Source: CAVPRW01 sp046727435 [NCBI: bacterium]
GTDB taxonomy: Bacteria > Tectomicrobia > Entotheonellia > J063
Reading direction: 5' to 3'
Length of the DNA: 8,353 nt
Assembly (NCBI GenBank): GCA_046727435.1
Contig: JBKPCR010000156.1
Span: 1 to 8,353, forward strand
Below the pieces are notes generated by a model. That model did no database searches, was not told the origin of the DNA, and saw only the letters and a program-made list of their open reading frames with translations. Positions 1-5,404 of the stretch are shown one piece after another (within the stretch, counting starts at the first letter, position 1; the number at the start of each line of letters is the position of its first letter). The translations under genes and the position numbers were made by a program.

Positions 1-42
1 TATCGCCTGCCGCATGTGGTGAAGGCCACTTCCCTGGTGTGA
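1..42 (+). CDS. Possible 3' end of a convergent gene, truncated by the window edge
   Basis: Frame 1 on the plus strand is open from the window edge to a TGA at 40-42 and reads YRLPHVVKATSLV. Ten of its 13 sense codons end in G or C, which fits coding sequence in a GC-rich genome, and the placement would make it convergent with the operon that ends at 109. Only 13 codons are visible, so no family can be named. An alternative is a minus-strand frame open from ATG 96 to the window edge, preceded by a weak AGGA-like site. Neither can be proved here. Confidence 0.25.
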   Translation, partial: YRLPHVVKATSLV

Positions 43-69
43 GGCAAGCCCACGAACCAGCCGCACACC

Positions 70-90
70 ATGCCGTGAGGAGACGGGCAT
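70..90. terminator. Small hairpin in the gap past the operon, possible terminator
   Basis: ATGCCGT at 70-76 can pair with ACGGGCAT at 83-90, giving a 7-bp stem with a one-base bulge and the loop GAGGAG. It lies after the stop of the last operon gene (109) and after the putative convergent stop (42), where a shared terminator would be expected. There is no T tract on either side, so a classical intrinsic terminator is not supported. Confidence 0.2.
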
Positions 91-108
91 CAGCATTGCG
101 CGTCCTGC

Positions 109-1656
109 TCATTTATCCAGCCATGTCGTCTCGAAGCGGACTTTATGGCCGTGCAAATTCTCATAGCCCTTCACATAGGCGCGGTGGGCCTGCAAGAAGG
201 GGAGGGTCGTGACGCCGGGGTAAATCATGGTCTCCGCCACGGCGTACCGTTGTATGTCGTGCCCAGCTTTGATGTACGCCTCCTCCGTCGCCGCCTCCCG
301 CATGCGATCGATCAAGGCGTCTACATGCTTGTCCTGGTGATTGGTCGTATTGTTCCCGGCTCGGGTGTCGATCAGTCTCGTGATCGTATAAGTATCCAGC
401 ACCGCGCCACTGAAATTGAGCAACTGATCCCAGTCGCGGTCGGTCACCAACCGTCGCAGGAAGATCGGCCGGTCGATGACTTCGACCGTTACCTCCACGC
501 CGATTTTCGCCAACTGTGTCTTCATGATGGTGGCGATGGTAGGCAGCGCTGGTTCCGCGCCGTGCGTCATGAGGGAGTACCGTAAGGGATTCTTCTCATC
601 GTACCCCGCTTCCTTGAGCAGCACCTTGGCCTTCTCAGGATCGTAGGGATATTGCTCGCCAAAGTCGATGTGATCTCGGCCTCCCGGCGGCACGAAGCTC
701 CACAGCGGCTGGGCCTGTCCCAGGAGGGCGGTTTTGACGATGGATTGCCGGTCGATTCCATATCCCAGCACCGCACGTCGCACCCGTACATCTTGGAAGA
801 GCGGGTTCCGGAGATTGAGTTGGCTCTGTACTCGCTGCGTATCTCTACCCCGCAGCACCTGGATCTGCGGGTCTCGGGTTAGGCGCTCGACGTGTTCGCG
901 TGGCAGGTAGTTGGCGAAATCGACTTCGCCTGTCCGCAGCGCCGTGACGCGCGTCACCCCCTCCTTCATGACCCGTAATTCGACGCGATCCAGATAGGGA
1001 AGCCCTGGTTTGAAGTAGTGGGGATTCTTGTCAAGGACGATGATCTGGTTTTGGTCCCATCTGGCAAACTTGAACGGCCCCGTCCCTGACGGATGCAGGC
1101 GGATCTCTTCCTTACCCCATTTCTCGAACGATGCCGGGGACATCTGTAAAAAGCCGACCCGCTCGGCAGCCATGACCGGCAGTAGGGTCATGCTGGGGTG
1201 CTTGAGGGTGAATTTAACGGTGTGCGCGTCGACGACTTCTACGCTGTCGACAATGGCGAAAAAGGGTGCGACAAAGGCCTTTTCCTCAGGATTCATGATG
1301 CGCTGATAGTTCCAGCGCACCACCTCGGCATCGAAATCGGTGCCATCATGGAATTTCACGCCTTTACGCAGGTGGAAGATATAGACCTTGCTGTTCTCCA
1401 GCACCTCCCAGGATTCCGCCAAGTCCGGTACAATGTTCAGCTCCGCATCGATGGTGACCAGGCTGTTGAACAGATTGCCGACCACAAACCAGGACTGGAC
1501 CCCGGGGGAGATATAGGGGTCCAGGCCAGTGATATCGGCTTCCCAGGCCACTCGTAGTGTCCCTCCAGGCTTGGGCTGCTGGGCCCAAGCCGCCAGTTGC
1601 GTCAGCAGCAGACACCCGATGATCATGAATCCAATGCTGAATTTGTGTCCTTTCAT
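109..1656 (-). CDS. ABC transporter periplasmic substrate-binding protein, family 5 (SBP 2, distal paralog)
   Basis: A 515-residue extracytoplasmic solute-binding protein of family 5 (SBP_bac_5, the DppA/OppA/NikA class), which captures a ligand in the periplasm and passes it to the DppBC channel. Residues 1-25 form a signal peptide with Lys2/Lys5, a hydrophobic core and an AWA-Gln cleavage site; a lipobox-like IIGC ends at Cys15 but the hydrophobic core continues past it, so signal peptidase I is preferred. The family signature is at about 79-105 (LAESWE, then LRKGVKFHDG). The start at 1656 is chosen because GGAGGG lies 6 bases upstream and a signal peptide follows; the open frame to 1767 would add 37 unlikely residues overlapping the previous gene. 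It lies 52 bp after SBP 1, with which it shares 58 of 85 residues just after the signal peptide. Ligand unknown. Confidence 0.95.
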   Translation of the reverse strand: MKGHKFSIGFMIIGCLLLTQLAAWAQQPKPGGTLRVAWEADITGLDPYISPGVQSWFVVGNLFNSLVTIDAELNIVPDLAESWEVLENSKVYIFHLRKGVKFHDGTDFDAEVVRWNYQRIMNPEEKAFVAPFFAIVDSVEVVDAHTVKFTLKHPSMTLLPVMAAERVGFLQMSPASFEKWGKEEIRLHPSGTGPFKFARWDQNQIIVLDKNPHYFKPGLPYLDRVELRVMKEGVTRVTALRTGEVDFANYLPREHVERLTRDPQIQVLRGRDTQRVQSQLNLRNPLFQDVRVRRAVLGYGIDRQSIVKTALLGQAQPLWSFVPPGGRDHIDFGEQYPYDPEKAKVLLKEAGYDEKNPLRYSLMTHGAEPALPTIATIMKTQLAKIGVEVTVEVIDRPIFLRRLVTDRDWDQLLNFSGAVLDTYTITRLIDTRAGNNTTNHQDKHVDALIDRMREAATEEAYIKAGHDIQRYAVAETMIYPGVTTLPFLQAHRAYVKGYENLHGHKVRFETTWLDK

Positions 1657-1662
1657 CGTCGT

Positions 1663-1668
1663 CCCTCC
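1663..1668 (-). promoter_or_regulatory. Ribosome binding site of SBP 2
   Basis: Read on the minus strand this is GGAGGG, 6 bases before the ATG at 1654-1656. It decides the start against the longer open frame to 1767, which would have no signal peptide at its N terminus. Confidence 0.75.
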
Positions 1669-1708
1669 GCGGTGGGGGAATATACCCCTGATCCCATCGC
1701 ACTTACTT

Positions 1709-3256
1709 CTAAGGCTTCTCCAGCCACGTGCTCTCAAAGCGGATCTTGAAGCCACGCTCGAACACATAGCCCTTCACGTGATCCCGTGCCGCCTGGATGA
1801 ACGGCAATGTCGTGGCGCTCATCTGCACCATATTGCCGATGATGTAGCGCTGCACCTCATGGCTCAGGCGGGTCCACTCCTCTGGCGTCGGCGCGCGCAG
1901 GAGTTGGTCCCACAGCGCATCGATTTTGGGATCTTTGTGGTTGACCTGATTCGTCCCCAACTTACTGTGCAGGAGGTATGAGCGGGTGTTGGCGTCGAGT
2001 GAAGACAGGGTAAGGTTGACGAATTGATCCCAGTCGCGATCGGTGGTGAGGCGGCGTAAGAACACTGGGCGATCAAGGACCTCGATGGTCACCTCGACCC
2101 CGATCTTGGCCATCTGCGTCTTGATGACGGTGGCCACCGTGGGCAGCGACGGCTCGGCGCTGTGGGTCATGATGGTGTACTTCAGGGGGTTCTTGTCGTC
2201 GAAACCAGCCTCCTTGAGCAGAGCCTTGGCTTTGTCGGGGTTGTACGGGAACTGCTCCTCAAAGTCGATGTGATCTTTTCCACCGGGAGGGACGAAGCTC
2301 CACAACGCTTTGCCAAGCCCGAGCATCGCCACTTTGGCGATGGCCTGTCGGTCGATGCCATACCCTCCCAGCGCCTGGCGCACGCGTACATCGTCGAAGG
2401 GCGGCCTAGAGTTATGGAAAGAGATATTGACGCTCTGGGTATCCGGGCCCTTCAGCACTTGGATCTTGGGGTCTTTGGAGAGCCGGTCTACCATTTCTTT
2501 GGGGACATAGTTGACGAAGTCCACCTCGCCTGCCCGCAGCGCGGTGGCGCGCGTCACCCCCTCCTTCATGATCTTGAGCTCAATGCGGTCGAGATACGGC
2601 AAACCCTTCTTGTAGTATTCCGGGTTCTTCTCGAGGACGATGATTTGGTTTGGCTCCCATTTGGCTAGTTTGAAGGGACCCGTGCCGGCGGGATGCAGGG
2701 CTGCATCTTTCCGCCCCCAGGTCTTGTAGCTGGTAGGTGACTTAATCTGGAAGCCCATGCGATAGACTGCCATGGTCGGTAGAAAGGCCTGAGTGGGATA
2801 CTTCAGGGTGAACTTGACAGTATGCGCATCGAGTGGCTCAACCGCCTCGATAAACTCGAAGAATGGGCGAATAAAGGCCTGTTCTTCTTTGTCCATGATG
2901 CGTTCGAAGTTCCATGCCACAGCGGCAGCATCGAAGTCGGTGCCGTCATGGAATTTTACCCCCTTCCGCAGCCTGAACACGTAGGCTTTACCGTTGTCCT
3001 GTGCTTCCCAAGATTCAGCCAACTCGGGAATGTAGTTCAGGTCTTGATCGATCGTCACCAAATTATTGAAGAGGTTCCCGGCGATATATGTCACCTGCAA
3101 ACCGGAGGTCCAATGCGGATCGAAGCCGGTGACATCTTGCTCCCAGGCCACCCGTAGGGTCCCCCCTGATTTTGGTTGTTGAGCGTCGACGTCCGCCACC
3201 AGAAGCAATACGGCCGGCAGCGCCAGTAGCAGTGCCCAAGCGATGCATCGTTTCAT
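1709..3256 (-). CDS. ABC transporter periplasmic substrate-binding protein, family 5 (SBP 1, proximal paralog)
   Basis: A 515-residue family 5 solute-binding protein, the periplasmic ligand receptor of a peptide/nickel-type importer. Residues 1-25 are a signal peptide (MKR, a Leu/Ala-rich core, then VDA-Gln as cleavage site) and no lipobox is seen. The family signature runs at about 79-105 (LAESWE, then FRLRKGVKFHDG), and further conserved blocks are LHPAGTGPFK near 187-196, DVRVRQAL near 289-296 and the WSFVPPGG segment near 319-326. The start has a very strong AGGAGGG site 4 bases away. It ends with TAG, 52 bp before the start of SBP 2, and both proteins align without gaps to about residue 480, so they arose by tandem duplication. 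A 156-bp gap with REP-like hairpins separates it from the membrane protein gene upstream. The ligand cannot be inferred. Confidence 0.96.
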   Translation of the reverse strand: MKRCIAWALLLALPAVLLLVADVDAQQPKSGGTLRVAWEQDVTGFDPHWTSGLQVTYIAGNLFNNLVTIDQDLNYIPELAESWEAQDNGKAYVFRLRKGVKFHDGTDFDAAAVAWNFERIMDKEEQAFIRPFFEFIEAVEPLDAHTVKFTLKYPTQAFLPTMAVYRMGFQIKSPTSYKTWGRKDAALHPAGTGPFKLAKWEPNQIIVLEKNPEYYKKGLPYLDRIELKIMKEGVTRATALRAGEVDFVNYVPKEMVDRLSKDPKIQVLKGPDTQSVNISFHNSRPPFDDVRVRQALGGYGIDRQAIAKVAMLGLGKALWSFVPPGGKDHIDFEEQFPYNPDKAKALLKEAGFDDKNPLKYTIMTHSAEPSLPTVATVIKTQMAKIGVEVTIEVLDRPVFLRRLTTDRDWDQFVNLTLSSLDANTRSYLLHSKLGTNQVNHKDPKIDALWDQLLRAPTPEEWTRLSHEVQRYIIGNMVQMSATTLPFIQAARDHVKGYVFERGFKIRFESTWLEKP

Positions 3257-3260
3257 TGTA

Positions 3261-3267
3261 CCCTCCT
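3261..3267 (-). promoter_or_regulatory. Strong ribosome binding site of SBP 1
   Basis: On the minus strand this reads AGGAGGG, 4 bases before the ATG at 3254-3256. It is one of the strongest such sites in the window, fitting the usual need for more binding protein than channel subunits. Confidence 0.8.
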
Positions 3268-3300
3268 GAGCTCCCCCCTCAAGACAATTACTTGCTATAT

Positions 3301-3389
3301 CCTTTCCCCCCTCTGTGGGGGAAGGTTGGAATGGGGGTTAGAGGCGTTGGCCTCACCCCCTCGCCCTCCCCCATCGAGGGGGAGGGAAA
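3301..3389. repeat. REP-like palindromic intergenic repeat with G/C-rich hairpins
   Basis: Three stems can be drawn. CCTT plus CCCCC (3301-3310) pairs with GGGGG plus AAGG (3317-3325), with one bulged T. GGGGG and GAGG (3333-3344) pair with CCTC and CCCCC (3351-3360). CCCTCCCCC at 3364-3372 pairs perfectly with GGGGGAGGG at 3378-3386 around a 5-base loop. The outer ends (CTTTCCC at 3302-3308 and GGGAAAG at 3383-3389) are also complementary, so the block could fold as one large palindrome. It resembles the dispersed intergenic hairpins common in proteobacterial and related genomes. It lies between the membrane protein stop and the SBP 1 start and could protect or end transcripts, but no T tract is present. 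Confidence 0.6.
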
Positions 3390-3412
3390 GCGCAGAACCT
3401 CAGGTGATCGGC

Positions 3413-3940
3413 TCAGGGCCAGATAGTCAGCTGTGGGTGCCGACGCCAGAAGTACCAAGCCATAGCCCCGGCGGCCAACAAGTTACCGATGAGGATCGCT
3501 GGCCAGGCGAGGGCATGCAGCACCTCCTCTGCAAACACTAGGCTGACACCGATGAATCCGAACATGAACACGACCAGAAACAGCAAGATGCCGAACCCGA
3601 AGTTCGGGTCACGTTCCGCCAGGCGCAAGAGCCCCGAGGCCGCGCTGCCAAGCACCACAAAGACCAGCACATGCACCCACGTGAACCATATCACCAACTC
3701 GAACGACGTCCCCAGACTCTCTGGCGCAGTGAGTCCAACTCCGCTGCGGAATAGAGCGGTCCCGAGGACGGTGGGGGTGTACAGGGGGCGGCCCTGGATC
3801 GCATCCAGGATCAAGAACCAGACGGCGATCGTGGCGGCGCCAAGCAGGCCCGCGACGATGCCTTCCTCATAGACATTAGACGTCCGAGCCGCGCCGCCCT
3901 CAGGCGCGGCCGGTTTGGTCATATCCTGCTGTGTAGTCAT
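3413..3940 (-). CDS. Four-helix membrane protein of unknown function
   Basis: I do not recognise a characterised family. The 175-residue protein has a polar N terminus (about 1-24, cytoplasmic or flexible) and four likely membrane helices at about 27-47, 81-104, 114-136 and 143-165, ending in a short WRRHPQ tail that by the positive-inside rule is cytoplasmic. A conserved-looking GRPLYTPTVLG segment follows helix 1. Potentially interesting polar residues sit in or near helices: His90 in helix 2 and the FAEEVLH stretch at 137-143. The start at 3940 is chosen because GGGAGGAGG lies 5 bases upstream; the open frame to 4099 would overlap dppF by 109 bp and add 53 residues without membrane or signal character. 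It lies 50 bp after dppF and 156 bp before SBP 1, so it is probably transcribed with the transporter. A role in transport, or a bystander, are both possible. Confidence 0.85.
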   Translation of the reverse strand: MTTQQDMTKPAAPEGGAARTSNVYEEGIVAGLLGAATIAVWFLILDAIQGRPLYTPTVLGTALFRSGVGLTAPESLGTSFELVIWFTWVHVLVFVVLGSAASGLLRLAERDPNFGFGILLFLVVFMFGFIGVSLVFAEEVLHALAWPAILIGNLLAAGAMAWYFWRRHPQLTIWP

Positions 3941-3945
3941 GATGT

Positions 3946-3954
3946 CCTCCTCCC
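3946..3954 (-). promoter_or_regulatory. Ribosome binding site of the four-helix membrane protein
   Basis: On the minus strand this reads GGGAGGAGG, 5 bases before the ATG at 3938-3940. It fixes the start inside the longer open frame that runs to 4099. Confidence 0.8.
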
Positions 3955-3990
3955 TAGGCGTCTCTCGTGCCTTCGATAGGCCGCCTGCCA

Positions 3991-4959
3991 TCAATACAGA
4001 TGGCACGCGGTATAGTGCCCGTTGGTAACCTCTTTCCACAGGGGCTCTTCGGCCTTGCACTGAGGCATGGCTTTGGGACAGCGAGTGTGAAAGCGGCATC
4101 CGGAAGGTGGATTCAATGGGCTTGGCACATCTCCGCTGAGGAGTATGCGCTCCTTCGCTATGCCAGGCCTGGCAGACGGAATGGCTGACAGCAGAGCTTG
4201 TGTGTAGGGGTGTAGAGGCTGGGTGAAAAGTCCGTCTGCCGCGGCCATCTCCACAATCTTCCCCAAATACATCACCAGGACGCGATCGCTGATGTGGCGG
4301 ATGACCCCGAGGTCATGCGAGATGAACAGGAAGGTCAAACCGAACTCCGCCTGGATGCGTTCCAGCAAATTGATGATCTGCGCCTGAATCGACACATCGA
4401 GCGCCGACACGGGCTCGTCGGCGACGATGAATTCGGGTTCCAGCACCAGGGCCCGGGCAATCCCGACGCGCTGGCGCTGCCCACCGGAGAACTCATGGGG
4501 GTACCGGTTATAGTGAAAGGGCGCCAGGCCGACGACATCCAACAGGTGCAGAGCACGCTCGCGGGCGGCCTTGGCATCAGCCAGGCCGTGGGCGATGAGA
4601 GGCTCCCCAATGGCATCGCCCACGGTGATGCGCGGGTTCAGACTAGCATAGGGGTCCTGGAAGATGATTTGCAGCTTGCGGCGATAGCGGTCCATGTCGC
4701 GGCGCTTGAGCTGTGTCAATTCAACGCCGCGATAGGATACCTGGCCGGCGGTCGGTTCGAGTAGGCGTAGGAGCATCCGTCCGGTGGTGGTCTTGCCACA
4801 GCCGCTCTCCCCCACCAGCCCGAGAGTCTCCCCGGGGCTGATGTCGAAGCTCACCCCATCGACGGCCTTGATCTCCCCCACACGCCGCGCGCGGATGACG
4901 CCTTTGATGACAGGGAAATACTTGGTCAGCCCCTTAACCGACAGTAAGGTCTCTGCCAT
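3991..4959 (-). CDS. dppF: Dipeptide/oligopeptide ABC transporter ATP-binding protein, DppF/OppF type
   Basis: A 322-residue ATPase that pairs with DppD on the cytoplasmic face of the DppBC channel and powers import by ATP hydrolysis. Walker A is GESGCGKT at 50-57, the Q-loop Gln is 101, the signature FSGGQ is at 157-161, Walker B ends in Asp181-Glu182, the D-loop SALD follows at 185-188 and the switch His is 215. The C-terminal oligopeptide-transporter extension (about 235-322) has Cys288, Cys294, Cys301 and Cys319, the four-cysteine set reported to hold an iron-sulfur cluster in some relatives. Length is normal for the family. The start at 4959 is preferred because GAGG lies 5 bases upstream; an in-frame TTG at 4981-4983 would place the start at the edge of an inverted repeat. 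It follows the GxxExxY gene by 53 bp and precedes the membrane protein by 50 bp. Confidence 0.97.
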   Translation of the reverse strand: MAETLLSVKGLTKYFPVIKGVIRARRVGEIKAVDGVSFDISPGETLGLVGESGCGKTTTGRMLLRLLEPTAGQVSYRGVELTQLKRRDMDRYRRKLQIIFQDPYASLNPRITVGDAIGEPLIAHGLADAKAARERALHLLDVVGLAPFHYNRYPHEFSGGQRQRVGIARALVLEPEFIVADEPVSALDVSIQAQIINLLERIQAEFGLTFLFISHDLGVIRHISDRVLVMYLGKIVEMAAADGLFTQPLHPYTQALLSAIPSARPGIAKERILLSGDVPSPLNPPSGCRFHTRCPKAMPQCKAEEPLWKEVTNGHYTACHLY

Positions 4960-4964
4960 GGCTA

Positions 4965-4968
4965 CCTC
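4965..4968 (-). promoter_or_regulatory. Ribosome binding site of dppF
   Basis: On the minus strand this reads GAGG, 5 bases before the ATG at 4957-4959. It lies 14 bases outside the left inverted-repeat arm, so dppF keeps its own translation signal independent of the cassette. Confidence 0.65.
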
Positions 4969-4982
4969 GCCTTTCCCTCTCA

Positions 4983-5014
4983 AACCGCAGATGGACGCAG
5001 ATGAACGCAGATTT
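4983..5014 (+). repeat. Left arm of the GxxExxY-flanking inverted repeat
   Basis: It begins AACCGCAGATGGACGCAGAT and ends GAACGCAGATTT. It is the reverse complement of 5373-5404 at 30 of 32 positions; the two differences are an A/C at the inner edge and a T/C near the outer edge. It contains two 10-bp units, GATGGACGCA (4990-4999) and GATGAACGCA (5000-5009). The last two bases lie in the TAA stop of the GxxExxY gene. Confidence 0.9.
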
Positions 5015-5396
5015 ACAATTGATTGACGATACGTTTCAGCTGTACTCTTGGAGTACCGAAGTTAAACAGCAGGCAAATTTTGAGTCCAGTCGCCTTCAGG
5101 TAATTCAGGCATTGTGCGGTATGAACCTCATCTAAGATCTTCACTGCTTTCAACTCCACGAGTACGACGCCCTCAACCAGTAAATCCGCCACATAATCAC
5201 CTACCACTATACCATCATATCGAATTTTGATGATTTTCTGCTGCTCGACTGCCAATCTAGCCTTCCTCAACTCGTGCGCTAATGCATTCTCATACACCTT
5301 CTCCAGGAAGCCATGGCCTAAGGCATTGGAGACAACGTACGCACACCCAATCACCCTTTCTGTTATTTCATTCAATCTGCGTTCATCTGCGTCCAT
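5013..5396 (-). CDS. GxxExxY protein, PD-(D/E)XK nuclease superfamily
   Basis: A 127-residue protein with the family's defining motif Gly29-Phe-Leu-Glu32-Lys-Val-Tyr35, followed by a nuclease-fold core in which Asp71, Glu81 and Lys83 (DLLVE, then VELKAV) match the PD-(D/E)XK catalytic pattern; Gln95 follows in the next helix. No cellular function or substrate is established for this family to my knowledge, so nuclease activity is inference. Length is full for the family. The only ATG in frame, at 5394-5396, lies inside the inverted-repeat arm, so residues 1-8 (MDADERRL) are encoded by the repeat. It overlaps the dppD stop by 14 bp and has no clear ribosome binding site, suggesting translation coupled to dppD. 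A TTG at codon 8 is an alternative start. GC content is visibly lower than in the transporter genes. Confidence 0.9.
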   Translation of the reverse strand: MDADERRLNEITERVIGCAYVVSNALGHGFLEKVYENALAHELRKARLAVEQQKIIKIRYDGIVVGDYVADLLVEGVVLVELKAVKILDEVHTAQCLNYLKATGLKICLLFNFGTPRVQLKRIVNQL

Positions 5397-5404
5397 CCGC
5401 GGTT
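5373..5404 (-). repeat. Right arm of the GxxExxY-flanking inverted repeat
   Basis: Read on the plus strand it starts CAATCTGCGTTCATCTGCGT and ends CCATCCGCGGTT. It pairs with 4983-5014 at 30 of 32 positions. It encodes the last residues and TGA stop (5383-5385) of dppD in one frame and the ATG (5394-5396) and first residues of the GxxExxY protein in another. Confidence 0.9.

Larger units (their letters stand above)
4983..5404. mobile_element. Inverted-repeat-bounded GxxExxY cassette inserted between dppD and dppF
   Basis: A 422-bp unit bounded by two 32-bp inverted repeats that match at 30 of 32 positions and containing a single gene for a GxxExxY protein. It separates dppD and dppF, which are normally adjacent. 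Hand counts on three 60-base lines of the gene give 45-48% GC, against 73% for one line counted in dppF, which suggests a different origin. No transposase, and no clear target duplication, is visible. The outer limits are uncertain by several bases, because the right arm and the related hairpin at 6508-6583 share the flanking bases TCCAGT as well. It could instead be an ancient gene with associated dispersed repeats rather than an active mobile unit. Confidence 0.5.

Noticed and set aside
1612-1614. Lipoprotein cysteine (IIGC, Cys15) in the SBP 2 signal peptide
   Set aside because: Ten further hydrophobic residues and an AWA-Gln site follow, so cleavage by signal peptidase I is more likely than lipidation at Cys15.
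1670-1690. Hairpin GGGG/CCCC between SBP 1 and SBP 2
   Set aside because: Only four pairs around the loop and no T tract; likely chance.
1657-1767. N-terminal extension of SBP 2 by 37 residues
   Set aside because: It would overlap the end of SBP 1 and bury the signal peptide; a GGAGGG site and signal peptide mark the start at 1656.
2162-2668. Plus-strand open frames opposite the SBPs, dppF, dppC and dppB (also 145-585, 4294-4764, 6652-7131, 7466-7864)
   Set aside because: They are antisense to well-supported genes, show no family motifs and are the expected shadows in GC-rich coding sequence.
3271-3300. Promoter for SBP 1 in the A/T-richer stretch before the gene
   Set aside because: A TATAGC-like hexamer is present on the minus strand, but no -35 match lies at suitable spacing, so it is not called.
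3941-4099. N-terminal extension of the four-helix protein by 53 residues
   Set aside because: It overlaps dppF in another frame and lacks membrane character; a very strong ribosome binding site marks 3940.
4960-4983. TTG start of dppF at 4981-4983
   Set aside because: The ATG at 4957-4959 has GAGG at proper spacing and matches the usual family start; the TTG merely touches the repeat arm.
4983-5404. CRISPR-like or tandem-repeat array at the cassette
   Set aside because: The two 32-bp copies are inverted, only two in number, and flank a gene rather than spacers.
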